Below, in pieces: positions 16,060 to 25,218 of a DNA stretch of 64,000 nt. The notes below the pieces were generated by a model that worked only from the letters and a program-made list of their open reading frames with translations, had not been told where the DNA came from and did no database searches. A program made the position numbers and the translations under genes. This DNA comes from Microtetraspora sp. NBRC 13810 (GTDB taxonomy: Bacteria > Actinomycetota > Actinomycetes > Streptosporangiales > Streptosporangiaceae), in contig NZ_BSRQ01000031.1 in assembly GCF_030268685.1 (NCBI RefSeq), positions 1-64,000 on the forward strand, read 5' to 3'. The first letter of the stretch is position 1. Every line of letters starts with the position of its first letter.

Positions 16060-17700
16060 TCAGGCGGTGAAGTAGACGTTCTCAAGGTGGTAGCTGCCGG
16101 TCGGCAGCACCTGGAAGCCTGCCACCCCGCTCCGCGTGGCATAGGGGAACGGCTGGTAGTAGAGGAACGCCATGTACGCGGACTCCGCGGCCTTCGTCTG
16201 GATCTCGCTGTAGAGCTGCTGGCGGGCCGTGGTGTCGAAGGTCTTCTGCGCCTTGTGCACCAGGTCGATGGTCGCCTTGTCGTCGTACCCGGTGTTGAAG
16301 GAGTGGCCGCCGGTCGTCGGGTCCAGGGCGTACTGGGCGAGCTCGTCGGGGTCGGCGATGTCCATCGTCCAGTAGCTGTGGGTGATCTCGAAGTTCAGCT
16401 TCGTCTGCAGGTCGTGCACGGCGCTCGGGTCGGTGTTCTGGATGTTCATCGTGATGCCGAGCTGCTTGAGGGACGCCTGCATGATCTGCGCGATGGCGGC
16501 GTCCGTGGAGTCGCCGGAGGAGGCGAGGTAGGTGGTGGTGAAACCGTTCGGCACCGACGACTGGGCGAGTTCCGCCTTCGCCTTGGCCATGTCGAACTGG
16601 AGGCCGGGGGTGTTCGCGTCGTAGTAGGGGACGGTCGGCATGAAGACCGAGTTGGCCGCCTTGCCGTTGCCGAAGAGCACCGACTTGACCAGTGCGTTCC
16701 GGTCGATCGCGTAGCTGATCGCGCGCCGGACGTGGATGTCGTCGTAGGGCTTCTTCGTGTTGTTCATCATCACGTAGTCGGTGCGCGTGGAGGGGAACAC
16801 GTCCACCTTGACGGTGCCGGAGGAGCGGAGCTGGTCCAGCGTGGAGAACGGCGGGTTCTCGTTGATGTCGGCCTGGCCGCCCTGCACCATGAGGTTCCTG
16901 GTGTTGTCGTCCGGCACGACCTGCCAGGTCACGCTGTCCACCGCGGGCTTGCCCTGCTGCCAGTAGTGCGGGTTCTTCTTCAGCGTCAGCGAGCTGCCCT
17001 TGGACCAGCTTCCCCACATGAACGGGCCGGTGCCGACCGGCGCGTTGTAGAAGTCGTCGGCCGACCTGCCGCCGTAGTTCTTCGGCACGATGCCGTTGTT
17101 CGGGCAGGCCAGGTCGGCCAGCAGCGGCGCCCACGGGTACTTCGTGGTGATGACGACGGTGGACGCGTCCGGCGCGGTGACCTTGTCGATCGCGCTGTTG
17201 ATGAACTCCCATCCGCCTTTGGTCGAACCGGCTTTGTCAAGGGAGAATTTGACATCTTCGGCGGTGACCGGTTGACCGTTGCTGAACAGCACTCCGGAAC
17301 GCAGTTTGAACGTCCAGGTGAGCTTGTCGTCCGAGGTCGTGTAACTCTCGGCGAGCCACGGCTTGACGCTCTTGCCGTCCGGGGCGTTGGTATAGAGCGT
17401 TTCGAAGATCTGCTGGAACACCCAGATCGACGCGTTGCTGAACACCATCGTGTTGTTCATGGAAACCGCGTCCTGGCTGCGGACGATCTTCAGGTCGCCG
17501 CCGACCCGCTTCCCGCCGCCCCCGCCGCCACCTGCGGCGGTGTCGGTCCCGTCGCCGCCGCCTCCGCAGGCGGCGAGCAGGCCGCTCACGCCCACCGCCC
17601 CGAACAGGCCCAGCGCGTGGCGGCGGCTCATGCGGTAACGGGAGAGCTGAGCGTGGACGGGACCGGGCACCCGGCTGTCATTCTGATCGGAATTGGGCAT
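16060..17700 (-). CDS. Peptide-type ABC transporter substrate-binding lipoprotein (SBP_bac_5)
   Basis: A 546-residue extracytoplasmic binding protein. The signal peptide has twin arginines (SRRHALGLFG) and a lipobox LLAAC, with the lipidated Cys near residue 45, followed by a Gly-rich linker. The family-5 binding domain shows LTWTFKLRSGVLFSNGQPVT, VGTGPF, the YVMMNNTKKPYDDIHVRRA region and AIDRNALV. Lipoprotein export by Tat is likely. The ligand is a peptide or a related amide; the neighbouring hydrolases suggest D-amino-acid or modified peptides, which is inference. Confidence 0.92.
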   Translation of the reverse strand: MPNSDQNDSRVPGPVHAQLSRYRMSRRHALGLFGAVGVSGLLAACGGGGDGTDTAAGGGGGGGKRVGGDLKIVRSQDAVSMNNTMVFSNASIWVFQQIFETLYTNAPDGKSVKPWLAESYTTSDDKLTWTFKLRSGVLFSNGQPVTAEDVKFSLDKAGSTKGGWEFINSAIDKVTAPDASTVVITTKYPWAPLLADLACPNNGIVPKNYGGRSADDFYNAPVGTGPFMWGSWSKGSSLTLKKNPHYWQQGKPAVDSVTWQVVPDDNTRNLMVQGGQADINENPPFSTLDQLRSSGTVKVDVFPSTRTDYVMMNNTKKPYDDIHVRRAISYAIDRNALVKSVLFGNGKAANSVFMPTVPYYDANTPGLQFDMAKAKAELAQSSVPNGFTTTYLASSGDSTDAAIAQIMQASLKQLGITMNIQNTDPSAVHDLQTKLNFEITHSYWTMDIADPDELAQYALDPTTGGHSFNTGYDDKATIDLVHKAQKTFDTTARQQLYSEIQTKAAESAYMAFLYYQPFPYATRSGVAGFQVLPTGSYHLENVYFTA

Positions 17701-17851
17701 GTTTTTGACCCCCAGGGGACATGGTCAATCAGCGCGGAACCCGCGATAAGGGCCGGCCCTGCCGCCGAACGGCGGCTACCGACGGGCCTGACGGTATGAA
17801 CTCGATGTGCCGGTCAGGCTACCTGGCCGTTACGGTCCTATTTCCGGACGT

Positions 17852-17869
17852 TGATAATAACTATTATCA
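17852..17869. promoter_or_regulatory. Palindromic operator TGATAATA-AC-TATTATCA
   Basis: A perfect 8-bp inverted repeat with a 2-bp centre, strikingly AT-rich in this DNA, lies in the 194-base gap between the hydrolase stop and the binding-protein start. An 11-bp palindrome GCCAA-A-TTGGC follows at 17875-17885. Similar TGATAT/ATATCA half-sites occur upstream of the operon and of the GntR gene, so this may be an internal, GntR-controlled promoter for the transporter genes. Confidence 0.5.
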
Positions 17870-17894
17870 GTCATGCCAAATTGGCAGCAATCGT

Positions 17895-18746
17895 TCAGGT
17901 GACCTTCAGCTCGGGCAGTGCCTCGGCCAGGAAGTCGCGCATGGTCCGCTGGAAAAGATCGAATTCCTCGATCTGCGGCGAATGCCCGGACTTCTCGAAG
18001 ACGACGAGCTTCGCGCCGGGGACGAGCGAGGCGATGGTCTCGGAGCAGGAGACCGGGGTGACCCAGTCGGTCCGGCCCACCGTCACCAGCGTCGGGCACC
18101 GCACGCCCGGCAGGGCCGGCTTCACGTCGTAGTTCGGCTCGTTGTACTGGAAGCACCAGTTGTGCGCCTCGTGCCGGTAGATCCCGGCCTCCACCCTGGC
18201 CGCCGCCTGAACCGGGTCGTACTCGTAGTCGTAGAGCGGGATCAGCTCGGCCCAGCACGCCTTCAGGTCGGCGTCGTCGCGGATGTTGCCGCTCCAGTAC
18301 CGATGGAAGTTGTCCCAGTCGATCTCGACCCTGGTCTGGTTGCGGGCGTTCTCGAAGGCCAGCTCCAGGCTGGAGCCGTCCGGGGAGGTGTCCCGCAGGA
18401 TCATCGCCCTGACCCGGTCCGGGTAGGCGATGGCGTACTCCATGGCGATGAAGCCGCCGTAGGAGCCGCCGGCGACGACGACCTGCTCCGCGCCGATCCA
18501 CTCCCGCAGGCCGTCCACGTCCGCGGCCCACTGCTCGTGCGAGTACGGCGGGACGCCCTCGCTCAGGCCGCAGCCGCGGGCGTCGAAGACGACCACCCGG
18601 AACAGGTCGGCGAGCGGGCCGAAAGTGGCCTTCGGCTCGGCCAGTGAGCCGATCCCGCCGCCGCCGTGGTGCGCGATGAGGACCGGCCGGCCCGCCTCGC
18701 CCAGGACCTCGACGTTGAGGTCGGCACCGTTGATCTCGACGATCAC
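17895..18746 (-). CDS. Alpha/beta hydrolase, proline iminopeptidase-like
   Basis: A 283-residue alpha/beta-hydrolase. The oxyanion region is HHGGGGIGS, the nucleophile Ser is in VVAGGSYGGFIAMEYA, the acid is the Asp of GRTDWVTP and the His is in FEKSGHSPQ. The cap region (ENARNQTRVEIDWDNFHRYW) resembles proline iminopeptidases. It begins with GTG at 18746, 44 bases after the SDR stop. In this operon it probably releases N-terminal residues from imported peptides or cleaves an amide. Confidence 0.85.
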   Translation of the reverse strand: MIVEINGADLNVEVLGEAGRPVLIAHHGGGGIGSLAEPKATFGPLADLFRVVVFDARGCGLSEGVPPYSHEQWAADVDGLREWIGAEQVVVAGGSYGGFIAMEYAIAYPDRVRAMILRDTSPDGSSLELAFENARNQTRVEIDWDNFHRYWSGNIRDDADLKACWAELIPLYDYEYDPVQAAARVEAGIYRHEAHNWCFQYNEPNYDVKPALPGVRCPTLVTVGRTDWVTPVSCSETIASLVPGAKLVVFEKSGHSPQIEEFDLFQRTMRDFLAEALPELKVT

Positions 18747-18790
18747 GTGTACACCCGCCTTTCACGCGGTGGAGTTCGCAGGTCGCCGCC

Positions 18791-19489
18791 TCAGAAGAGG
18801 GAGTGCCCGCCGTCGATGGAGATGACCTGGCCGGTGATCCAGGAGGCGTCGGCCGAGGCGAAGAACTTGACGCCGTTGGCGATGTCCTGGGCGGTGCCGA
18901 GCCGGCGCAGCGCGATGCCCTCGACGAGCGCGCGCTGCCCTTCCTCGCCGTAGCTCCGCCACTGCTTCTCGGTGGTCGGGTTGGAGCGGACGAAGCCCGG
19001 CGCGATGCAGTTCACCGTGATGCCGAACCGGCCCAGCTCGTGCGCCATCTGCCGGGTGAAGCCGATCTGTCCGGCCTTGGCGCCGGCGTACGCCTGGATG
19101 CCGGTGAGGCTGAAGCTGCGCCCGGCGCCGGAGGAGATGTTCACGATGCGCCCGCCGCCGGCCGCCTTCATGCCCGGCACCACCGCCCGGGTGCACAGGA
19201 AGGTACTGGTCAGGTTGGCGTCGACGACGGCCCGCCAGTCCTCCTCGGACACCTCCTCCAGGGGACGGTGGACCTGGCCGACCACCCCGCCGGCGTTGTT
19301 CACCAGCACGTGGACCGGACCGATCCGGTCGACCAGCGCCGCCACCTGGGCGGCGTCCGTCACATCCGCCGTGTCCCGGTCGACGCGGTGCACGGCCGCG
19401 CCGAGCCGCTCCAGGGTGTCGGCGATCGCCGAGCCGATGCCCTGCGCCGTGCCGGTGACCAGCGCCGTCTTCCCCGCCAGCTCACTCAT
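18791..19489 (-). CDS. SDR family oxidoreductase
   Basis: A 232-residue classical short-chain dehydrogenase/reductase. The cofactor motif is TGTAQGIG, NNAG is present, and the catalytic Ser (NISSGAG) and YxxxK (AYAGAKAG) are intact; the C-terminus SWITGQVISIDGG is typical. The acidic or basic determinant after the second strand (HRVDRDTADV) suggests NAD(H), which is tentative. The ATG overlaps the D-aminopeptidase stop (ATGA). The substrate is probably an alcohol or keto intermediate of the locus. Confidence 0.9.
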   Translation of the reverse strand: MSELAGKTALVTGTAQGIGSAIADTLERLGAAVHRVDRDTADVTDAAQVAALVDRIGPVHVLVNNAGGVVGQVHRPLEEVSEEDWRAVVDANLTSTFLCTRAVVPGMKAAGGGRIVNISSGAGRSFSLTGIQAYAGAKAGQIGFTRQMAHELGRFGITVNCIAPGFVRSNPTTEKQWRSYGEEGQRALVEGIALRRLGTAQDIANGVKFFASADASWITGQVISIDGGHSLF

Positions 19490-20310
19490 TCCGCGATGCC
19501 CCTGGTCAGCAGCACCGCGACGACGAACGTCTGGTAGAGCCGCAGCGGGTCGTCGTCGGTGATGGTCACGGTCTTCTCGTCCACCCGCCGCACGCCGCGC
19601 AGCATGGCGGCCATCTCCGCGATGTCGCCGTTGCGGAACCGCACCTTCAGGGTGGCGGGCAGCTCGATCGCGGGCGGCCTGAAGTCGCCCAGCCGCTCCA
19701 GTGCCCGGCGCGCCCCGTCGTGGATCAGCTGACGGGCCCGCACCGGGTGCGGCGAGGCCGCGGCGAACCGGCTCACCGACTCCTTCACCACGACCGTCTC
19801 GATCCCCGGGCAGAACGGCTCCGCCTCCTCGCCGGTGGTCCGGTCCCCGGTGATCAGCACCACCGGCACCCCGTGCCCCAGCGCGACGAGGGCGTTGATG
19901 CCGGACTCGCCGGCGATCGTGCCGTTGAGCCAGACGTCGGAGATCGCCCTCGGGTTGTACGTGTGCGACAACGCGGAGGACGCCGAGCTCATCGAACCGT
20001 GGTAGGAGACGTAGAAGATCGCGTCGAAGGAGGAGTCCAGCCCCTCCATCATGTAGCGCGGCTTGTGCCGCCCGGACAGGTAAGCCGCCTCGCCGTGCAA
20101 CTGGTCGGGCCGCAGGTTCTGCATGGTCGAGTGGGAGTCGTTGACCAGGAACTCCGTCGCGCCCGCGGCGGCGGCGCCGTCGATCGCGGCGTTCACCTCG
20201 GCCTGGAGCAGGCCCCGGTAGTACTCGTACTCCGGGCTCGGGCCGCTGCACTGGGACCAGTCGACGACGCCGGTCGTGCCTTCCATGTCGCTGGAGATGA
20301 AGACCTTCAC
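19486..20310 (-). CDS. M55 family D-aminopeptidase (DppA-like)
   Basis: A 274-residue M55 metallopeptidase; characterised DppA releases N-terminal D-Ala from D-Ala-D-Ala-type peptides. The N-terminal metal motif FISSDMEGTTG, the His of VNDSHSTM and that of FYVSYHGSMS are present, and NGTIAGESGINALVALGHGV is the conserved oligomer/active-site strand. The start is the GTG at 20310, with AGGAG 7 nt upstream, and it overlaps the upstream stop (GTGA). Its location with a peptide importer mirrors the Bacillus dpp operon. Confidence 0.92.
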   Translation of the reverse strand: MKVFISSDMEGTTGVVDWSQCSGPSPEYEYYRGLLQAEVNAAIDGAAAAGATEFLVNDSHSTMQNLRPDQLHGEAAYLSGRHKPRYMMEGLDSSFDAIFYVSYHGSMSSASSALSHTYNPRAISDVWLNGTIAGESGINALVALGHGVPVVLITGDRTTGEEAEPFCPGIETVVVKESVSRFAAASPHPVRARQLIHDGARRALERLGDFRPPAIELPATLKVRFRNGDIAEMAAMLRGVRRVDEKTVTITDDDPLRLYQTFVVAVLLTRGIAE

Positions 20311-21263
20311 AGCACACTCCTGTCGAGCATCGCCGGTTCGGTGTCGCCGGGTCTCATGACGGCGTACCTCGCGCCGGGCTGGGAGGCGGCGCCGCCGTGC
20401 CTGCCGTCCGGGGTGAGCGCGAGCACCCGCAGCTCGGCGCGGTACTCGTCGGGCAGGATGGCGGCGTCGGCGAGTGCCGCCCGGCAGGCCGCGGCCGGGT
20501 CCTCGCCCGCGCCGAGGAGGTCGACGACCCGGCGGGCGGTGCCGGCGCGCATGGACAGCTCGCCGCGCCCGGTGCAGGCGGCGCCGCCGGCCCGCAGGTC
20601 GCAGTAGTTGCCGGCGCCGGGGATCGCCGAGTCGCCCACCCGGCCGGGGTACTTCCACGGGTAGCCGCTGGTGCTGACCCCGACGCACATCTCGCCGTGC
20701 GCGTCCAGGGCGATGATGTTGATGGTGCCCCACGGCCCGTCGTGCGGGGCCATCCGGCGGACCAGTTCCAGCGCGGCGCGCCGGTAGAGCAGGTCGCCGT
20801 CCTGGGCGGCGGTGTTCTCGCCCTCCACCGACTCCTCGCCGGCCTGGAGCAGCGTCTCCCGCCACATCTTCTCGGCCTCGGGGGTGAGCAGCTCGGCGGT
20901 GCCGAAGCCGCACTCGGCGGCGAAGGTGGCGGCGCCCTCGCCGACCAGCAGGCCGTGCTGCGGCAGCCGGTCGAGGACGGCCCTGGCCACCGAGATCGGG
21001 TTGGGGTAGCCGCGCAGGCCGGCCACGGCGCCGAAGGCGCGGGAGGAGCCGATCATCAGTGACGCGTCCAGCTCGACCTCGCCGCGGGCGTTGGGCAGCC
21101 CGCCGGTGCCGACGTAGTGGTCGGCGGTGTTGTCCTCGCAGACCCGCATCGCGGCCTCCACCGCGTCGATGGCGCTGCCGCCGCGGGCGAGGATCTCGAC
21201 CCCCGCCGGCAGCCCGACCTCGCTGCGCTCACTGCCGATCATGACTGGTGTGGATTCAGGCAT
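20307..21263 (-). CDS. N-terminal-nucleophile hydrolase, glycosylasparaginase/isoaspartyl peptidase family
   Basis: A 318-residue Ntn-hydrolase of the asparaginase_2 family. The nucleophile is expected to be Thr180 in GPWGTINIIALD, where the precursor would self-cleave before the Thr. The segment after it (STSGYPWKYPGRVGDSAIPG, then AGNYCD and AACTGRGELSMR) is closest to aspartylglucosaminidases, although isoaspartyl peptidase activity is possible. First gene of the leftward operon; a promoter and operator-like sites lie between it and the divergent fusion gene. Confidence 0.87.
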   Translation of the reverse strand: MPESTPVMIGSERSEVGLPAGVEILARGGSAIDAVEAAMRVCEDNTADHYVGTGGLPNARGEVELDASLMIGSSRAFGAVAGLRGYPNPISVARAVLDRLPQHGLLVGEGAATFAAECGFGTAELLTPEAEKMWRETLLQAGEESVEGENTAAQDGDLLYRRAALELVRRMAPHDGPWGTINIIALDAHGEMCVGVSTSGYPWKYPGRVGDSAIPGAGNYCDLRAGGAACTGRGELSMRAGTARRVVDLLGAGEDPAAACRAALADAAILPDEYRAELRVLALTPDGRHGGAASQPGARYAVMRPGDTEPAMLDRSVL

Positions 21264-21322
21264 GTTCCTCCGTCCGGGTCGCCCTGGAACCGTCGCAACC
21301 TCGTGGAACGCAGCCTAGACAT

Positions 21323-21344
21323 CTGACATATCAGTTGTCGACAA
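21323..21344. promoter_or_regulatory. Operator-like sites in the divergent promoter region
   Basis: CTGACATATCAG (21323-21334), an imperfect palindrome, abuts the perfect palindrome TTGTCGACAA (21335-21344). The 11-mer GACATATCAGT here is repeated exactly upstream of the GntR gene at 24386-24396. It lies between the leftward nine-gene operon and the rightward fusion gene, so one bound dimer could control both. Confidence 0.5.
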
Positions 21345-21370
21345 GTTGTTGATGACAGGTATGCCATGCG

Positions 21371-23515
21371 ATGGTGGACGGCATGCGCTTCACCATCATC
21401 GGCAGCGGGGCCATCGGCGGCACGGTCGGCGCCCACCTGGCCCGCGACGGCCACGACGTGCTCTTCTGCGACGCGGACGCCGCCCACGTCGCCGCGATGA
21501 ACGAGGGCGGCCTGCACATCGAGGGACCGGTGGACGCCTTCACCGTGCCCGCCCGCGCGGTGCTCCCCGGCGACCTGCCCGACCGGCTGGACCGGGTCGT
21601 CATCGCCGTCAAGTCACACCACACCGAGGCCGCCGCCGCGCTCGTCGCCGGCCGCCTCGCCCCTGGCGGCTACGTGCTCTCGCTGCAGAACGGCCTCACC
21701 ATGGACGTCCTGGAGGAGGTCGTGGGCGCGGACCGCCTCGTCGTGGGCTTCGTCAACTTCGGCGCCGACTACCTCGCCCCCGGCCGGATCCTGCACGGCA
21801 ACGTGGCGACGTTCCGGATCGGCGAGCAGTCGGGCGAGGTCACGCCCAGGGTCGAGGAGCTCGTCAGGGCACTGCCGTGGGCGGAGGCCACCGGCAACAT
21901 CAACGGATACCGGTGGGCGAAGGAGGCGTACGGGGCGATGCTCTTCGCCACCGCCGTCTCCGATCTGTCCATCGCCGACGCGCTGGACGACCCGGCGTAC
22001 CGGCCGCTGATGCTCGGGCTGGCCCGGGAGGTGCTGGCGCAGTCGCCGGTGACGCCCGAGCCGTTCGACGGGTTCGACCCGGACGACCTGGAAGGGTCGA
22101 TCGACCGGCTGGTGACGTTCAACCGGGCGAGCGCGAAGAGTCACAGCGGCGTCTACCGCGACCTGGCCGTGCGCAGAAGGCCCACCGAGGTCGGCGACCT
22201 GGACGAGCTGGCCGGGCCGCTGACCAAGCACGTCGCGGCGGTGATCCGCGCGATCGAGCGCGGCGAACGGCGCTGCGAGCGGGCCAACCTCGACCTCCTG
22301 GCCGCCTACGAGCGGGCCGAACGGCTGGGCCGGCCGCTCAACGCCGTCGTCGCGCTGCCGCCCGCCCCGGCGCGCGCGGCGGACGGCCCGCTGCTGGGCA
22401 CCCCGGTGGCGGTCAAGGACATGATCGACATCGCCGGTCTGCCGCGCGGCAACGGCAACCCGGCCGCGATGGCGGGCCCGCCGGCCGCCGCCGACGCCCC
22501 GGTCGTCGCCCGGCTGCGGGCCGCCGCCGCCGACGTCTTCGCGACGGCGAGCCTGCTGGAGTACGCGGCCGGCGCGCCGCACCCTGACCTGCCGGAGGCG
22601 CGCAACCCGGTCGATCCGGCGTTCACCGCGGGCGGCTCCAGCGGCGGTTCCGCCGCGCTGGTCGGGGCGGGGGTCTGCGTCGCGGCGCTCGGCACCGACA
22701 CCGGCGGCTCCATCCGGGTGCCGGCGCACTACTGCGACGTCGTCGGCGTCAAGCCGAGCGCCGGCCTGGTCCCGCTGGACGGCGTCGAAGCGCTCGCGCC
22801 CAGCCTGGACACACTCGGCGTGCTCGCCGCCGACGTGCCGACCGCCCGCCGGGTGCTGGCGGTGATCGCCGGCCGCCCGCTGGACGCCCCGCCGCCCGCC
22901 GGTCCTCCGGCCGGTCCGCTGCGCCTGGGACTGCTCGCCGACCAGCTCGGCCACCCCGGCGTCGAGCCCGCGGTCCGCGCCGTGCTCCAGGAGGCGGTCG
23001 AGGCGCTGCGCCGGGCCGGTCACCAGGTGGTGGAGCTGGACGGCGCGCCGCTCGCCGCGCTCAACGACGTGTTCGGCCCGATCGTGCTGCACGAGGCGTG
23101 GCAGGTGCACGGCGCGCGGTGCCTCGCCGATCCCGGCCACTACGGCGCGACGACCCTGCGCCTGCTCCGTGAGGCGGCGACCGTGGACGAGGCGGCCTAC
23201 CTGGCGGCGCTGCGCCGCCGCGACGAGCTGCTCCCGGCCGCCGCCGCCCTGCTCGACGGGGTGGACGCGCTGATCGGCCCGGCCGTGGCCTACCCGGCCC
23301 CGGAGCTGACCCCGCCCATCGACACCGCGGAGGGCGAGCTGGAAGGGCTCTTCACCGGGCCCTACAACGTCACCGGGCAACCGGCGATCTCGCTGCCGGC
23401 CGGCCGTACGGATGCCGGGGCGCCGGTCGGGCTCCAGCTCGCCGGGGCGGCCGGCGCGGACGCCGCGCTGCTCGCGGTCGCCGAGAAGGTCGCCGCCGCC
23501 CTCGCCGTGCGGTGA
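21371..23515 (+). CDS. Ketopantoate-reductase-like/amidase fusion protein
   Basis: A single 714-codon frame fuses two enzymes. Residues 5-305 are an ApbA/PanE-type reductase: Rossmann motif [31 protein letters not shown] and the Lys in [11 protein letters not shown]; the Asn usually four residues after that Lys is Gly. Residues 315-712 are an amidase-signature hydrolase with Lys in [11 protein letters not shown], the cis-Ser in [10 protein letters not shown] and the nucleophile in [12 protein letters not shown]. The join ([20 protein letters not shown]) is smooth with no frameshift. ATG 21371 is used; ATG 21383 is possible. It is divergent from the operon and convergent with the GntR gene. 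Confidence 0.88.
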   Translation: MVDGMRFTIIGSGAIGGTVGAHLARDGHDVLFCDADAAHVAAMNEGGLHIEGPVDAFTVPARAVLPGDLPDRLDRVVIAVKSHHTEAAAALVAGRLAPGGYVLSLQNGLTMDVLEEVVGADRLVVGFVNFGADYLAPGRILHGNVATFRIGEQSGEVTPRVEELVRALPWAEATGNINGYRWAKEAYGAMLFATAVSDLSIADALDDPAYRPLMLGLAREVLAQSPVTPEPFDGFDPDDLEGSIDRLVTFNRASAKSHSGVYRDLAVRRRPTEVGDLDELAGPLTKHVAAVIRAIERGERRCERANLDLLAAYERAERLGRPLNAVVALPPAPARAADGPLLGTPVAVKDMIDIAGLPRGNGNPAAMAGPPAAADAPVVARLRAAAADVFATASLLEYAAGAPHPDLPEARNPVDPAFTAGGSSGGSAALVGAGVCVAALGTDTGGSIRVPAHYCDVVGVKPSAGLVPLDGVEALAPSLDTLGVLAADVPTARRVLAVIAGRPLDAPPPAGPPAGPLRLGLLADQLGHPGVEPAVRAVLQEAVEALRRAGHQVVELDGAPLAALNDVFGPIVLHEAWQVHGARCLADPGHYGATTLRLLREAATVDEAAYLAALRRRDELLPAAAALLDGVDALIGPAVAYPAPELTPPIDTAEGELEGLFTGPYNVTGQPAISLPAGRTDAGAPVGLQLAGAAGADAALLAVAEKVAAALAVR

Positions 23516-23529
23516 GGGCGGGCCGCGGG

Positions 23530-24243
23530 TCAGAAGAGATTCTGCAGGCTGGCGCGTGACGTGCCGACCAGGTGGCGGATCTCCCGCTCGGCGGCGTCGG
23601 GATCGCGCCGCCGCAGCGCCTGGAGCAGCGTCTCGTGTGGCTGGATGTGCCCGTCGGTCACCATGCGGTTGCGGTGGCAGTAACGCCAGAAGCGCAGGTT
23701 GTGCAGGTGCAGCGACTCGGCCAGCGGGCCGAGGAAGTCGTTGCGGACCATCTCGGCGAGACGCACGTGCGCCTCGTGGTCACGCGCCAGGAAGTGCAGG
23801 TAGTCACCGGTCGCCCCGGCCTCGTCGACCGCCTTGAACAGCATGGTCAGCTCTTCCAGCTCGGCGTCGGAGACCTTGCCGCACAGCTCGCGGACGAGGC
23901 CCGTCTCCACGATCAGCCGGGCCTCCATCAGGTTGAGCACCTCGGTGAGACTGAGGTTGGCGATCACCATGCCGCGGCGCGGGATCACCCAGATGAAGCG
24001 CTCCTGGGCGAGCCGGGCGACCGCCTCCCTGATCGGCATCCGGCCGATGCCGAGCGCCTTGGAGAGCTGCAACTCGTTGACCATCTCGCCGGGAGGATAG
24101 GTGAGGTCGACGATGCGCGCCCTCAGCTCCTGGTAGGCGGTCTGGCTCACCCGCGCCGGCGGCTCCGGCGACGGCACGGCTCCCAGCTCTGCCGGCGTGC
24201 TGGGCACGGGCTGGGACCGCGTCTGTCCGGACATGATGATCAA
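23530..24243 (-). CDS. GntR family regulator, FCD (FadR) type
   Basis: A 237-residue regulator with a GntR winged helix at residues 33-100 (TAYQELRARIVDLTYPPGEM, LGIGRMPIREAVARL, WVIPRRGMVIA) and a helical FCD ligand domain (EARLIVETGLVRELCGKV, FLARDHEAHVRLAEMV, HETLLQALRRRDPDAAEREI) whose Asp/His residues often bind a metal with a carboxylate ligand. It sits at the edge of the catabolic locus and is its likely regulator. ATG 24243 or 24234 may start it. AATATCA/TGATATT repeats upstream suggest autoregulation. Confidence 0.9.
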   Translation of the reverse strand: MIIMSGQTRSQPVPSTPAELGAVPSPEPPARVSQTAYQELRARIVDLTYPPGEMVNELQLSKALGIGRMPIREAVARLAQERFIWVIPRRGMVIANLSLTEVLNLMEARLIVETGLVRELCGKVSDAELEELTMLFKAVDEAGATGDYLHFLARDHEAHVRLAEMVRNDFLGPLAESLHLHNLRFWRYCHRNRMVTDGHIQPHETLLQALRRRDPDAAEREIRHLVGTSRASLQNLF

Positions 24244-24556
24244 CCTCGTCCAAGCTCTCGGGGCGCCGGGGGCATCCAGAAATATCAGATGGAATCCCTT
24301 TGATATTACAGGGCGAGGATACCTGACGGAGGCCGGTCAGAACGACACGGAAAGGACCTCGAACTAAAGAGCAATATTCTGCCCGGACATATCAGTGCCG
24401 TAATTCACTTCGAAGCCGGGAATCCGCCGCGATAAGCGCTGTGCCGGCCACTCGTCATCCGAGGCAAGCCGAAGTGAGGTGACCTTCGCCGCCTGCGACG
24501 CCTCGCGGATGTCACGCGAACGCCAGGCGTCGCCGGCGTGCCTGTAGCGTCGTGCC
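24244..24556. promoter_or_regulatory. GntR promoter region with inverted and repeated half-sites
   Basis: The gap contains AATATCA (24281-24287) and TGATATT (24301-24307), inverted with a 13-bp spacer, and GACATATCAGT at 24386-24396, an exact match to the site upstream of the operon. The half-sites resemble the 17852-17869 palindrome. The right part holds TAGCGT (24545-24550), the -10 of the next gene. No ORF is convincing. Confidence 0.45.
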
Positions 24557-25183
24557 GTGCCGATTCAACGCCTCGCGTTCGTGGCTCCTCTCGACGAGGA
24601 CGACGACGTCGAATGGGACGCGGACGGCGGGTGGTGTCACGTCGTGGCCGGCCATCCGTTCGTTGCGTTCGCCGCAGAGCAGGGATGGGAGTCGATGCCC
24701 TTGCCCGAGTCGTACGAGGACGGCGACCGCGCCGTGTGCGCCTGGCGCACCGCGGACGGCACACTCGTACGGCTGACGCTGGACACGGTCATCGCGGTGA
24801 CTCTTGTCGAGCTGCAGGGTGACTCGACCACGGCGACGGAGGCGATGATCCGGTCAGTCTGGGAGTGCCGGACCTGTGCCGAAGCGCTGTCCATGCTCGC
24901 CCTGGTAAGCACGCTCGGGACCGCGCAGGCCAGGCGGGAGCTCCGGTCGCTGGCCGCCACCGGGCCGGCGGATCCGGATCCACGAGTGGTCCGGGCGGTC
25001 GAGGCCGCGGTCCACGACGCGCGACCTGCGGTGCGTTCGGAGGCGATGACGGTCGTCCGGTACCTCAAGTGGCAGGAGTTCCGCCCCAGTGTGGAACACC
25101 TTGTGCGCGTGGAAGCTGACGATGCGGTCGGGTCGAACACGCGTTTCCTGCTGGACATGATGAGGCAGGCGGCCGGCACCTGA
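24557..25183 (+). CDS. Hypothetical protein with HEAT-like C-terminus
   Basis: A 208-residue protein of unknown family. The N-terminal half is acidic (PLDEDDDVEWDADGGW) and looks alpha/beta. The C-terminal half has helical repeats reminiscent of HEAT motifs (DPRVVRAVEAAVHDARPAVR, SEAMTVVRYLKW). The GTG at 24557 is preceded by TAGCGT with a 6-nt gap and no ribosome-binding site, so it is probably leaderless. A CRTC motif is the only notable Cys cluster. Confidence 0.65.
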   Translation: MPIQRLAFVAPLDEDDDVEWDADGGWCHVVAGHPFVAFAAEQGWESMPLPESYEDGDRAVCAWRTADGTLVRLTLDTVIAVTLVELQGDSTTATEAMIRSVWECRTCAEALSMLALVSTLGTAQARRELRSLAATGPADPDPRVVRAVEAAVHDARPAVRSEAMTVVRYLKWQEFRPSVEHLVRVEADDAVGSNTRFLLDMMRQAAGT

Positions 25184-25218
25184 CCGTCAGGCCGCCGGCA
25201 GGGTGGACAATCGACGCC

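Noticed and set aside
17705-17728. TTGACC-N12-GGTCAA inverted repeat before the binding-protein gene
   Set aside because: It overlaps the start region with a long spacer and no partner site elsewhere; probably chance.
15121-17799. A very long rightward open frame (about 890 codons) opposite the permease and binding-protein genes
   Set aside because: It is Arg/His/Gly-rich with no family motifs and is the antisense shadow of clear ABC transporter genes in GC-rich DNA.
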